A stretch of DNA of 64,000 nt, taken from contig PKRC01000006.1 in NCBI GenBank assembly GCA_017577715.1, positions 27,763 through 91,762 on the forward strand, given 5' to 3'. Below the pieces are notes generated by a model. That model had not been told where the DNA came from. It ran no database searches and saw only the letters and a list, made by a program, of their open reading frames with translations. This stretch comes from Clostridia bacterium. Its GTDB lineage: Bacteria > Bacillota > Clostridia > Caldicoprobacterales > Caldicoprobacteraceae. The translations under genes and the position numbers were made by a program. Every line of letters begins with the position of its first letter. The first letter of the stretch is position 1. Below are positions 32,584 through 41,304 of the stretch, in pieces.

Positions 32584-33765
32584 TCACCTCTTTATGTTTA
32601 GCACTTCGATATTTGCTACCGCTTCTTCGATGAGCTTGTCCCCTTCCACTAGCTTTTCTGCCTCTCTCACCTTTTCCAGCTTGGGTCTGGTGGTGGGATG
32701 CTTTGGCACAAATATGGTACAACAGTCCTCGTAAGGGAGAATGGAGGTTTCATACGTCCCTATCCTTTTAGCAAGGTCCATTATCTCTATCTTATCCATC
32801 CCTATAAGCGGCCTGAATACCGGCATAGAAACCGCATCATTGGTAGCGCACAGGCTCTCCATGGTCTGGCTGGCAACCTGTCCCAGACTTTCCCCCGTTA
32901 CCAAGGCCTTCGCATCCTCCTTATGTGCCACCACCTCGGCTATTTTCATCATGAAGCGCCTCATGAGTATGGTGAGCATGTTATGAGGGCACTTTTGATA
33001 TAGTTCCTGTTGTATCCTGGTAAAAGGCACTACATGTAGCTTTATCTCTCCGCAGTACTGACTTAAAATCCTGCACAGGTCAATCACCTTCTCTTTTGAG
33101 CGCTCGCTGGTATATGGGAAGCTATGGTAATGAACAGCTGCCAGCTCGACGCCGCGCTTGGCTATCATCCATCCGGCTACCGGACTGTCAATCCCCCCCG
33201 AAAGCAACAGTACGGCCTTCCCATTGGTGCCTACCGGCATACCCCCTGCACCAGGGATTATCCGGCAGTACACATAGGCATGTTCCCTCACTTCGATATT
33301 AACGGTAATCCTGGGATTGTGGACATCCACCTTTAAGTTGGGAATGTTTCTTAAAAGATAACCGCCCACTCTACGGCTTAGTTCCATAGAATTCAAATAG
33401 AAGCTCTTATCGGACCTGCGGGATTCCACTTTAAAGGTAAATGTCTCCCCTTGGCTGGGAGCCTTAGCCTCCATAGTTTCCCTCACTAACGCCGCAGCAG
33501 CCTTCTGTATAGCGTTGATATCTTTTTCAACCTTCAAAGCCGGGCTAAAAGAAATTATCCCAAAGACCTTCGCTATGCTGTCGAAGACCCTTGGGTCATC
33601 TCCGATGTTTTCCACATAATATCTTCCTTCCGCCTTCCTCACGGTTACGCCCTCATAAGGTTTCAAAGCCTTTATTAGGTTATTATACAGCGCCCTTTCA
33701 AAATACGGGCGATTTAAGCCTTTTAAATGTATCTCTCCGTAACGCAATAAGGCTACCCTCTCCAA
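32584..33765 (-). CDS. thiI: tRNA 4-thiouridine synthase ThiI
   Basis: Inserts sulfur at tRNA U8 (and in some species supplies sulfur for thiamine). The 393-residue protein has the N-terminal ferredoxin-like domain (LLRYGEIHLKGLNRPYFE), a THUMP domain to about residue 165, and a PP-loop adenylating domain with KAVLLLSGGIDSPVAGWMIA and ALVTGESLGQVASQT. The C-terminal rhodanese domain of E. coli ThiI is absent, as in many Firmicutes, where a NifS-type desulfurase gives sulfur directly. The start is TTG at 33765, eight bases after GAGGAGG; a longer reading would overlap nifS. Confidence 0.94.
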   Translation of the reverse strand: MERVALLRYGEIHLKGLNRPYFERALYNNLIKALKPYEGVTVRKAEGRYYVENIGDDPRVFDSIAKVFGIISFSPALKVEKDINAIQKAAAALVRETMEAKAPSQGETFTFKVESRRSDKSFYLNSMELSRRVGGYLLRNIPNLKVDVHNPRITVNIEVREHAYVYCRIIPGAGGMPVGTNGKAVLLLSGGIDSPVAGWMIAKRGVELAAVHYHSFPYTSERSKEKVIDLCRILSQYCGEIKLHVVPFTRIQQELYQKCPHNMLTILMRRFMMKIAEVVAHKEDAKALVTGESLGQVASQTMESLCATNDAVSMPVFRPLIGMDKIEIMDLAKRIGTYETSILPYEDCCTIFVPKHPTTRPKLEKVREAEKLVEGDKLIEEAVANIEVLNIKR

Positions 33766-33770
33766 TCTAT

Positions 33771-34928
33771 CTACCTCCTCACAAATCCCTCCAGCTCTTT
33801 CGCACACTGCTCTATAATTTGAGCCGCCTGGCGCATCTCGTCCTCGGTATTCAAGTAGGACAGGCTGATCCTTATGGCCCCTTGGGCCACATCCTTTTTT
33901 ACGCCAATGGCCTCCAACACGTGGCTCATATGACCCCTTCTAGATGAGCAGGCCGACCCTGTCCCCACATATACACCTTTTTCTTCCAGGGCATGAAGCA
34001 TTACTTCACCTCTTATGCCCGGAAAGCTCACGCTTAAAATATGCGGAGCGCCCTCCTCAGGTAAAGGACCATTGATAACCGCCCACGGTATTCTTTGGGT
34101 CAGCTCAGCAACCAGAATCCCCTTCAATCTGTATAGGTAGCTCCTGTCGGTTCCTTCTTCAAGCCAGCGCACCGCTTCACCAAATCCGACGATGCCAGGC
34201 ATGTTTTCGGTACCGCTTCTGACGCCCTTCTCCTGGCCGCCTCCCCACAAAAGGGGATGAATTTTCACGCCTTTTCTAATATACAGGGCGCCTATGCCTT
34301 TAGGCGCATGGATCTTATGGCCGCTTATGGAAAGCAGGTCGATACCCCACTGAAGAGGCTTTATATCCAGCTTACCAAAGGATTGAACGGCATCCACATG
34401 AAAAAGGGCTGAACTTCCCTCAGCCTTCAATAGCCTCCCAATCTCCTGAATTGGCTGTATCGAACCAATTTCGTTATTCACGTGCATTATGCTGACCAGC
34501 ACGGTATCGGGGCGCATTGCCCGTCTCACATCATCTGGTGAGACTACTCCAGCACTGTTCACCGGAAGATAGGTTACCTTCCACCCTTCTTTCTCCAGGT
34601 ATTTAAATGTATTCAAAACCGAGGGATGCTCAATCTGCGTGGTGATGCAATGCTTCCCCTCTCGCCTTCTAGCCATGGCTGTTCCTATAATGGCCAGGTT
34701 ATTTGCCTCGGTACCACCCGAAGTGAAAAAAAGCCCTTCGGAATCCACGCCCAACGCAGAGGCAATCCTCTCCCTAGCCTCCTTAAGCTTTTTCTCGGCC
34801 TTCAGGCCCATTCCATGCAATGAAGACGGATTGCCAAAGTCATATAGCATGCATTCCATTACAGCCTCAGCCACGTCACGATGGATAGGGGTAGTAGCCG
34901 CATTGTCCAAATAAATCCCTTGTCCCAT
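33771..34928 (-). CDS. nifS: Cysteine desulfurase (NifS/IscS type)
   Basis: A PLP enzyme of 385 residues taking sulfur from cysteine. Visible marks: YLDNAATTPIHRDVAEAV at the N-terminus, FTSGGTEANNLAIIG, the PLP lysine in SISGHKIHAPKGIGALYI, RSGTENMPGIVGFGEAV and the catalytic Cys in VYVGTGSACSSRRGHMSH. It ends five bases before thiI, so it is the dedicated sulfur donor for tRNA thiolation rather than the general Fe-S machinery (no iscU or sufU nearby). ATG at 34928; AGGAGGCATTGAGAT precedes it. Confidence 0.93.
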   Translation of the reverse strand: MGQGIYLDNAATTPIHRDVAEAVMECMLYDFGNPSSLHGMGLKAEKKLKEARERIASALGVDSEGLFFTSGGTEANNLAIIGTAMARRREGKHCITTQIEHPSVLNTFKYLEKEGWKVTYLPVNSAGVVSPDDVRRAMRPDTVLVSIMHVNNEIGSIQPIQEIGRLLKAEGSSALFHVDAVQSFGKLDIKPLQWGIDLLSISGHKIHAPKGIGALYIRKGVKIHPLLWGGGQEKGVRSGTENMPGIVGFGEAVRWLEEGTDRSYLYRLKGILVAELTQRIPWAVINGPLPEEGAPHILSVSFPGIRGEVMLHALEEKGVYVGTGSACSSRRGHMSHVLEAIGVKKDVAQGAIRISLSYLNTEDEMRQAAQIIEQCAKELEGFVRR

Positions 34929-35178
34929 ATCTCAATGCCTCCTTATACCTTGCCTCAATCAATCATTATTTTACCCCTTACTCCACGTTACTACAAGGGA
35001 ATACCCGCAGGATTTAAAAATTCTTCCCAATGTGCTGAACTATCGCTCACATCCTCCATATTGGCTTATGGGCTGGCCGCGTTTTATACGAAAACAGCTA
35101 ATTCGAGCATTTCAAAATTTTATGAGAAATTCCATTTACTCAGCTTTATGCAACGCTTAGGCAGATCTACTTCTACAA
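34929..35178. other. Intergenic region upstream of nifS
   Basis: About 250 bases between the nifS start and the terminator of the membrane-protein gene. One plus-strand frame crosses it but has no ribosome site and overlaps nifS. It should contain the nifS promoter; I cannot point to it. Confidence 0.4.
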
Positions 35179-35209
35179 ATAAAAACCCCCTTTTAACAAG
35201 GGGATTTTT
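35179..35209 (-). terminator. Terminator of the 178-residue membrane-protein gene
   Basis: AAAAACCCCC and GGGGATTTTT form a stem around TTTTAACAA, six bases past the stop codon on the minus strand, with a T-run. Confidence 0.8.
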
Positions 35210-35214
35210 CGCAG

Positions 35215-35751
35215 TTATTTGGTTTTAACATTCCGCGGATTGAATATCTTGAAAAGCTCCACCAGCTTGTCGCTGGGTTCGAACACCAACATCGATTTGA
35301 CGCCATCCTGGGTGAAAATACCGTAATAAAGCCTCGGCCCGCGATTGAGAAAATAGTTATATCTCTTTTGAATCCCCTTGTGATGAAGCATACGCTTAAA
35401 GCCCTCATCGCTTATGGGGGCAATCACCTCAAAATCCTTTATATCCACCGACAGAAGCTTTTTCCTTTTGCTGTTATTGATAATCTTAGCTATATCTAAA
35501 ATTCCGTTTGTAAAGGTATAGTCGTACTCAATCCTCTGATTGTTCTTGAGCACAAAACAGCCGTAGGCAAGCCCTCCGCATACCAGCATAAAGATTATGT
35601 TAGATATGTTTATGATGCCGTTCATTATGCTTGCAAGCCCCTGTAGGGCAAACAACCCAAATATGATCATGCCAATATAACATATAACATAGATCACCGA
35701 ATTTAAACCGGAATTTATCTTGGTTACCGATTCTTCATGAAAGTAATCCAT
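35215..35751 (-). CDS. Two-segment membrane protein, hypothetical
   Basis: A 178-residue protein with two adjacent membrane segments (SVIYVICYIGMIIFGLFALQ and IINISNIIFMLVCGGLAYGC) at residues 18-68, followed by a cytoplasmic domain (RIEYDYTFTNGILDIAKIIN, KKLLSVDIKDFEVIAPI) resembling bacterial PH-type domains. It looks like a Clostridia-specific conserved family (DUF6106-like), but I am not certain. ATG at 35751; a weak GGGGGATAAGC precedes it. Single gene with its own terminator, divergent from the zinc-ribbon gene. Confidence 0.7.
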   Translation of the reverse strand: MDYFHEESVTKINSGLNSVIYVICYIGMIIFGLFALQGLASIMNGIINISNIIFMLVCGGLAYGCFVLKNNQRIEYDYTFTNGILDIAKIINNSKRKKLLSVDIKDFEVIAPISDEGFKRMLHHKGIQKRYNYFLNRGPRLYYGIFTQDGVKSMLVFEPSDKLVELFKIFNPRNVKTK

Positions 35752-35944
35752 TAAAAGCTTATCCCCCTTTACAAATCATTATTTTATATGGCTTTTATAT
35801 GGCTTTGTAAATAATTGTAGCACGATTTTGGTTATATTAAAACCCCCTAATAAAAATTCAGGTGCCCTGAAATTTTTATCTAAATTGAAGGATTTTTGGT
35901 GAAACTTGCGAATTTTTTTATTATCAAGGAAGGGAGGTCTTTCC

Positions 35945-37543
35945 ATGCTGTGTCCAAATTGTGGTACCAGAAATAATTACTATCACCGTTACTGTTACTA
36001 TTGCGGATATAAACTGGTAAAGGATCGGGAAGAGGTAACCCCCTATGAAAAGGAGCACTCCAAAAAACCTGAGATTGATCAGCCAACCAGCCATGAAGAG
36101 ATGGTTGACCAGCTACAAATAGATGAAAAAACAGCTGACCAGCCATTAACCGATGAAGAAAAAACATCTGACCAAGACCTCGATCTCGATTACCTGTTTA
36201 AAACCGATAGGGACAACATATGGAATGACGAGGCCTTAGATTGGTTTTTTGAAGAGCCTGAGTACATGCAACAATTTCCCCTCAGGCGCCATCGTAAAGA
36301 TAAAGGCTCTACGTTGGCCAAGCGCACTGCCAAGATATGCACAGCCATCATGGTGCTGGCCGTATTCCTGTTTATAAGCTATATCATGGTGGATCAGATT
36401 TGGCGCTCAAAAGACAAAACCGCTGGTTACGGGACAAATGTTATAGCATCCACCTCAGTAGAAGCTACAACCATCGATGGAAAGCCTGCCCATAAGATCA
36501 TCGTAAACGCTAGCAATGGTGAAAGCGTGGAGGTTCTGGGCAAGGTATATCCCGTCATAGACGGCAAAGCAGAAATAGTGTACGAAGACGCCTTTCTATA
36601 CTCGTATTTTTCACAGGGCCAGAAAGAGGACGAAATCGTAATAGAGCTTGACATCACCATCCATGGTGAGGATTTACCGGATACAAAAGAAAAGGTAACT
36701 TTTACCTTAACTCAGCCTTTGGCGCCCTTGACTTTGATACATCCCGAATCGGACGAAACCATGGTAGAAGGTAAAAAATACCGGATAATACTCGAGGTGG
36801 AACCGGGTTCCCAGGTATTAATAAATGGCAATAACTATAGCGATCTCGTTGATGAGGAAGGCAGATTGGAAAAAGAAGTGGAAGTCCCCGATGAGCCTGA
36901 AAACGTATATGAAATCCGGGTATCCACACCGGGCTATGCCGATCACATACGCTACATCGTTTTAAAAAGGGAGGTTATGGAGGTACCGTTGACCATAGAT
37001 CAGCCCATACCGGTACAGACGAGCGACAGCTGGGCAAAGATCACCGGTACCACCCATCCACAAGCCGTGCTGGAAGCAAGCCTTGAGACGAGGTCGCAGC
37101 CTACCATTGACCCTGAAACCGGAAATTTCACTCTTTATGTAAAAGCTAACGCATCTGGATATACTCCATGTACCATAACGGCCCGGGTGGAAGGCCAAGG
37201 GGAATCAAAGTTGAATTTGGTAATCGAGCGCCTGTTAAGCGAATCGGAATACACTAGGCGCGCCTGGGCCTTGGACTATGACGAACTCAAATCCAACCCG
37301 GAACTCCACAACGGCAGAATATTCGTATTTGAAGGAATCGTAAAGGATATAATTGCCCTGGGGGATAAAAGCGCCTTTACCGTTGATGTATCGAGCGACA
37401 GTTCATCCGAGCAGCTGGTGTACGTAGAGCATTGGAATGGCTTGTCCGTCAGATCAGGAAACAAGGTGAGAATATTTGGCAATAGATGGGGGAATCATGA
37501 AGGCATACCACGCATACTGGCTAAGTATGTGTATCGCCGCTAA
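35945..37543 (+). CDS. Zinc-ribbon membrane protein with repeated outer domains
   Basis: A 532-residue protein starting with a double zinc ribbon (MLCPNCGTRN and YCYYCGYKLV). A hydrophilic acidic segment follows (about 30-115) with DQP/DEEKT-like repeats, then one membrane segment (TAIMVLAVFLFISYIMVDQI) near residue 140. The outer 380 residues hold beta-sandwich-type modules (GNNYSDLVDEEGRLEKEVE, TGTTHPQAVLEASL) and a final OB-like domain (LHNGRIFVFEGIVKDIIAL, VRSGNKVRIFGNRWGNHEG). ATG at 35945 follows GAAGGGAGG. Family unknown; a stress or cation-sensing surface protein is only a guess. It converges on htrA with a shared terminator. Confidence 0.75.
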   Translation: MLCPNCGTRNNYYHRYCYYCGYKLVKDREEVTPYEKEHSKKPEIDQPTSHEEMVDQLQIDEKTADQPLTDEEKTSDQDLDLDYLFKTDRDNIWNDEALDWFFEEPEYMQQFPLRRHRKDKGSTLAKRTAKICTAIMVLAVFLFISYIMVDQIWRSKDKTAGYGTNVIASTSVEATTIDGKPAHKIIVNASNGESVEVLGKVYPVIDGKAEIVYEDAFLYSYFSQGQKEDEIVIELDITIHGEDLPDTKEKVTFTLTQPLAPLTLIHPESDETMVEGKKYRIILEVEPGSQVLINGNNYSDLVDEEGRLEKEVEVPDEPENVYEIRVSTPGYADHIRYIVLKREVMEVPLTIDQPIPVQTSDSWAKITGTTHPQAVLEASLETRSQPTIDPETGNFTLYVKANASGYTPCTITARVEGQGESKLNLVIERLLSESEYTRRAWALDYDELKSNPELHNGRIFVFEGIVKDIIALGDKSAFTVDVSSDSSSEQLVYVEHWNGLSVRSGNKVRIFGNRWGNHEGIPRILAKYVYRR

Positions 37544-37574
37544 AGTTAAAGCAGCCCTGGCCTAATTAAACAAG

Positions 37575-37614
37575 AATAAAAATGAGCGCTCTAAGAAGAG
37601 CGCTCATTTTTATT
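37575..37614. terminator. Bidirectional terminator between the zinc-ribbon gene and htrA
   Basis: AATAAAAATGAGCGCTCT pairs with AGAGCGCTCATTTTTATT around AAGA; A and T runs serve both convergent genes. Confidence 0.92.
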
Positions 37615-38836
37615 ACTCTAACGCTTGTAGGGTTACGCGGAATACGTACTCCTTGCCGTCACGCCATACCTTTACCTTTACTACATCTCCAACTTTATGC
37701 TGGTTTAAGATGTTCTTCAATTCATCGTATGTGGTTATGGATTTATCGTCAATCCCTATGATCACATCGCCGGGTTGAATCCCAGCTTTCGCTGCAGCTC
37801 CATTTTGCATAACCGCTTGTACATAAATCCCCCGTGGATAATTGAGCCTTCTAGCATCTGATGCAGTAATTTCCTGACCCAGAATTCCAAGCCCCGGTCT
37901 CTTTCCTTCTCTCACCACAGTCCCGTTTTTAATCAATTCCTTCACTATGGGCAAAAATTCGTTAGAGGGTATGGCAAAGCCCAAGCCTTCAGTCCCACTT
38001 CCCTTCAACGTGTTCATCCCTATGACTTCGCCTCTGGCGTTGACCAGCGCCCCGCCACTGTTGCCACGATTTATTGCCGCATCGGTCTGTATCAGGTTCA
38101 TGGGTTTTTGGTCAATAACGAGGGTACGATTTACAGCACTTATTACCCCCACCGTTATGGTCCCTGCAAGTTCATGTCCCAACGGATTTCCTATAGCCAC
38201 AGCTAGCTCTCCAGGACGGACCTTATCCGAATCCCCTATCTTTGCTACAGCGTATTTCACTTCCTTCAGATCTTCAGGGTCCACCTTCACCACTGCCACA
38301 TCGCTGGCGGTGTCTATCCCCACAAGCTGCGCCTTTACCTGCTTTTCCCCTTGAAACACCACATATATTTCCTTGGCGCCTTCCACCACATGTGCATTGG
38401 TGACTATATATCCCTCATCGCTGAGTATGATGCCCGATCCATAACCTTCCTGCTCCTGCATGTATACATCGCCAAAGAACCAGTCCCTATAGGTTATAAT
38501 GCTCTTGTTGGTTATCCCTACCACAGCCGGGCCGACCTTTTCGGCTATCTCCACCACAGGATTATCGGAAGTAATGAACAAATCCCCTTTGTAACCCAGT
38601 TCGGGAACTTCATTCTCATCTTTTCCCTCGCTGGCCTGATTACTCTGGGCAACATTTTTCTCTTGTTCGCTTGGCGTAACAACGGCATTTTTTGAATTAT
38701 CATCGCTGATGTATGGCAGCATGTAATACATGCCAATGGCTCCCAATAAAGTGAAGACCACCGCTATGGTTATATACTTCCATATTCTGCCTTTGCCCTG
38801 ATATTGCTGTTCATCGAATTCATAGAATTCCCTCAT
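37613..38836 (-). CDS. htrA: HtrA/DegP-like serine protease with PDZ domain
   Basis: A membrane-anchored protease of 407 residues that degrades misfolded exported proteins. The N-terminus has one membrane segment (YITIAVVFTLLGAIGMYYML) and a polar linker. The trypsin-like domain shows the triad: His in GYIVTNAHVVEGAKE, Asp in TASDVAVVKVDPED and Ser in INRGNSGGALVNARGEVIG. One PDZ domain ends the protein (AAKAGIQPGDVIIGIDDKS). ATG at 38836 follows GGGGGTGTGGAGC. It lies 101 bases downstream of a histidine kinase on the same strand, which suggests the kinase senses envelope stress. Confidence 0.94.
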   Translation of the reverse strand: MREFYEFDEQQYQGKGRIWKYITIAVVFTLLGAIGMYYMLPYISDDNSKNAVVTPSEQEKNVAQSNQASEGKDENEVPELGYKGDLFITSDNPVVEIAEKVGPAVVGITNKSIITYRDWFFGDVYMQEQEGYGSGIILSDEGYIVTNAHVVEGAKEIYVVFQGEKQVKAQLVGIDTASDVAVVKVDPEDLKEVKYAVAKIGDSDKVRPGELAVAIGNPLGHELAGTITVGVISAVNRTLVIDQKPMNLIQTDAAINRGNSGGALVNARGEVIGMNTLKGSGTEGLGFAIPSNEFLPIVKELIKNGTVVREGKRPGLGILGQEITASDARRLNYPRGIYVQAVMQNGAAAKAGIQPGDVIIGIDDKSITTYDELKNILNQHKVGDVVKVKVWRDGKEYVFRVTLQALE

Positions 38837-38937
38837 GCTCCACACCCCCTAGTTGATTAAATTTATCTTTCATTTACTCTACGCTTTAATTATAAACTTT
38901 CTTTTTTAACAAAATATGAACGTCTTGTAAATAATTT

Positions 38938-40383
38938 TTACCGTGGAGCCCTCTCTGGCCTTTTGGACGCCTTCAAGGAAAATATAAATGCCGTCCCCTC
39001 ACCCAGCCGGCTGTTGACCCATATATTCTGCTCATGCTGTTCTATGATCTTTTTTACGATGGATAGTCCCAGGCCTCTTCCCCTGTCCTTACCGCTTCTT
39101 GACTTATCGACCTGATAGAACCGCTCCCATATATGCACAATATCTTCCTTCGGGATGCCCGGCCCTTGGTCTTGAATCTTTACATAAACCTTATCCCTGT
39201 GCTTCCAGGTCTTTATGATCAGCTTGCCGTTTTCCCGATTGTACTTTATGGCATTGTCCAGCAAGTTTATTATCACCTGTTGAATTCTATCAGCATCGGC
39301 TTCCACCCAGCAGTGTTCATCTTGAAAGTCGACCTCCACCTCTATGCCTTTTTGGTTTATCCTCTCTTCCTGCGAGATGAGCGAACGCCTGATATGCTCA
39401 TTGACGTCAAATACCGAAAGTTTGAGAGGGAATTGTCCCGATTCGATCTGCGTAAGGTCTAAAAGCTCATCGATCAGCTTGCTAAGCCTCTGAGCTTCTG
39501 CCAGGCTTATGCTTAAGTACTTTTTCATATCTTCCGGTTTTATGGTATTATCCAAAACTCCCTGGATATAGCCCATGATGGAGGTAAGTGGTGAACGCAA
39601 TTCGTGTGATACATTGGCCACAAAACTCCTGCGCATATCTTCTAGTTTTTCCAGAGAATCGGCCATAGCATTGAAATTAATGGCCAGCTGGCCAATTTCA
39701 TCCTTTGTGACCACTTTAACCCGACGCTTGAAATTCCCTCTTGCAAATTCCCGGGAAATTTCGTTCATCTCTATCAATGGGTTTGATATGCGGCGGGACA
39801 TCCAGTAAAGCAGCACTACCGAAAGGCCTGCAGAGATAAAAGCAGCCCACCATATATTCCTGTAGATGTCATACATGGTACGCCTGATCCCTTCTACGGG
39901 AGAATGCAAGAATATGGCACCCCTAATCCTTCCGTTAATCCTCAAGGGCACCCCTACGGTCAAAACCGGCGTGTTAAAACGGCCGCCAAATTGTCCGGTC
40001 TTGGTAATGATATTTCCCTTCAATATCTGGATGAATTCCTGTTCGGTAAGCTTTTGTTCCTGCCATCTCTCCTGATCTTCTTTTGAAGGGCTGTACGCAA
40101 CCCATATATAGCCTAGCCCATCGCTTACCCATATAGTGGTATTCAAAAAGCGATCGATGATCTTAAAATAGCTATACAATGACCGTTGGTCCATAAGCCC
40201 CATGCTGTACATTTCGATATAAGGGTTAAGCTCCTGGGCCTCCCTTATGAGTTCCTGTTCTTTTTTGCTAAAAGTGTAATCCATAAAAAAGGTTGACAGA
40301 AGCAATCCCAGTATTACAATGGTAACGACTATGATCACAAAATAAGTGACCATTAAACGGGTAAATATCGAACGAAACATCAT
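38938..40383 (-). CDS. Sensor histidine kinase
   Basis: A 481-residue membrane kinase. Segment one (TYFVIIVVTIVILGLLLSTF) and segment two (IWWAAFISAGLSVVLLYW) enclose an outer sensor of about 140 residues with a PAS/CACHE-like look. HAMP follows (about 190-245), then HisKA with the phosphorylated His in FVANVSHELRSPLTSIMGYI, and HATPase_c with DNAIKYNRENGKL, DQGPGIPKEDIVHIWERFY and GRGLGLSIVKKI. ATG at 40383 directly follows the response regulator's TAG, so the pair is co-translated. Same-strand htrA downstream suggests control of envelope proteolysis. Confidence 0.93.
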   Translation of the reverse strand: MMFRSIFTRLMVTYFVIIVVTIVILGLLLSTFFMDYTFSKKEQELIREAQELNPYIEMYSMGLMDQRSLYSYFKIIDRFLNTTIWVSDGLGYIWVAYSPSKEDQERWQEQKLTEQEFIQILKGNIITKTGQFGGRFNTPVLTVGVPLRINGRIRGAIFLHSPVEGIRRTMYDIYRNIWWAAFISAGLSVVLLYWMSRRISNPLIEMNEISREFARGNFKRRVKVVTKDEIGQLAINFNAMADSLEKLEDMRRSFVANVSHELRSPLTSIMGYIQGVLDNTIKPEDMKKYLSISLAEAQRLSKLIDELLDLTQIESGQFPLKLSVFDVNEHIRRSLISQEERINQKGIEVEVDFQDEHCWVEADADRIQQVIINLLDNAIKYNRENGKLIIKTWKHRDKVYVKIQDQGPGIPKEDIVHIWERFYQVDKSRSGKDRGRGLGLSIVKKIIEQHEQNIWVNSRLGEGTAFIFSLKASKRPERAPR

Positions 40384-41070
40384 CTACTTCACCTCAAATT
40401 TGTACCCCACACCCCAAACCGTCTTTATATGCCATACATCGGTAGGATCTGAAAATTTTTCCCTCAGCCTCTTTATATGGACATCCACAGTCCGGGTATC
40501 ACCGTAAAAGTCATACCCCCATACGCGGTCCAGCAGCTGTTCCCTTGTAAATACCTTGTTGGGATGTGAAGCTAAAAAGTACAATAGCTCTAACTCCTTG
40601 GGTGGAAGCTCCATCGTCTTTCCGTGGTATTCTACGGTATAATTGCCAATGTCCACAGTTAAGTTTGGATAGGATACTATCTTCTCTCTGATGCCCGTAG
40701 CCTTCGATCTGCGCAAAACTGCCTTGACCCTGGCAACCAGTTCCTTGGGATCAAAGGGCTTCACGATGTAGTCATCAGCCCCTAATTCCAATCCCAGCAC
40801 CTTGTCAAACGTTTCCCCTTTGGCGGTAAGCATTATAATTGGGATGTCGCTTATCTTACGAATTTCCTTGCATACCTCCCAGCCATCCATTCCTGGGAGC
40901 ATTATATCCAATATTACCAGGTTGGGTGGATTGTTTTTGAAGGATTCAATGCACGATATTCCGTCTAGGCAATGCTCAACCTGATAACCCTCCTTTTCCA
41001 GATACAGCCTTATAAGCTGGCATATATTGGGATCATCATCCACCACCATGATTCTTTGCTGTGCATTCAT
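40384..41070 (-). CDS. OmpR/PhoB-family response regulator
   Basis: A 228-residue two-component regulator. The receiver domain has the acidic pocket IMVVDDDPN, the phosphorylated Asp in NLVILDIMLPGMDGWEVC, Thr in IPIIMLTAKG and Lys in DDYIVKPFDPKELVAR. The C-terminal winged helix (ELPPKELELLYFLASHPNKV, DRVWGYDFYGDTRTVDVHIK) is of the OmpR/PhoB class. It forms the operon response regulator - kinase - htrA. ATG at 41070; weak upstream GAAAGGGTGCA as ribosome site. A TATAAT lies about 50 bases upstream without a good -35 box. Confidence 0.95.
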   Translation of the reverse strand: MNAQQRIMVVDDDPNICQLIRLYLEKEGYQVEHCLDGISCIESFKNNPPNLVILDIMLPGMDGWEVCKEIRKISDIPIIMLTAKGETFDKVLGLELGADDYIVKPFDPKELVARVKAVLRRSKATGIREKIVSYPNLTVDIGNYTVEYHGKTMELPPKELELLYFLASHPNKVFTREQLLDRVWGYDFYGDTRTVDVHIKRLREKFSDPTDVWHIKTVWGVGYKFEVK

Positions 41071-41276
41071 CCATATTGCACCCTTTCCAGAAAATTTATA
41101 CCTCTATAAATTATACACAAAAGAAGAAGCACAAAAAAGCTCCTCTCTATTAAATCTAGGTCTTTTTTCACATTTTTTAGACTTAAGAAGGATTTTGGTA
41201 TTTCATGTAGAAATATTATTTGAACTTATAACAAATTATGACAACACTAAATTTAACATGACAGAAAGGAGGGAAA

Positions 41277-41297
41277 GCAAGGGTATCATACCCTTGC
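41277..41297 (+). promoter_or_regulatory. Perfect hairpin between the Shine-Dalgarno and start codon of the chemoreceptor gene
   Basis: GCAAGGGTA-TCA-TACCCTTGC, a nine-base-pair stem. The strong AGGAGGG is at 41267-41273 and the GTG start at 41305, a 31-base gap; if the hairpin folds, the effective gap drops to about 10. Confidence 0.75.
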
Positions 41298-41304
41298 AAA
41301 AGAC

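Noticed and set aside
34881..35228. 115-codon plus-strand frame across the nifS start
   Set aside because: It overlaps the nifS 5' end and a terminator, and has no ribosome site.
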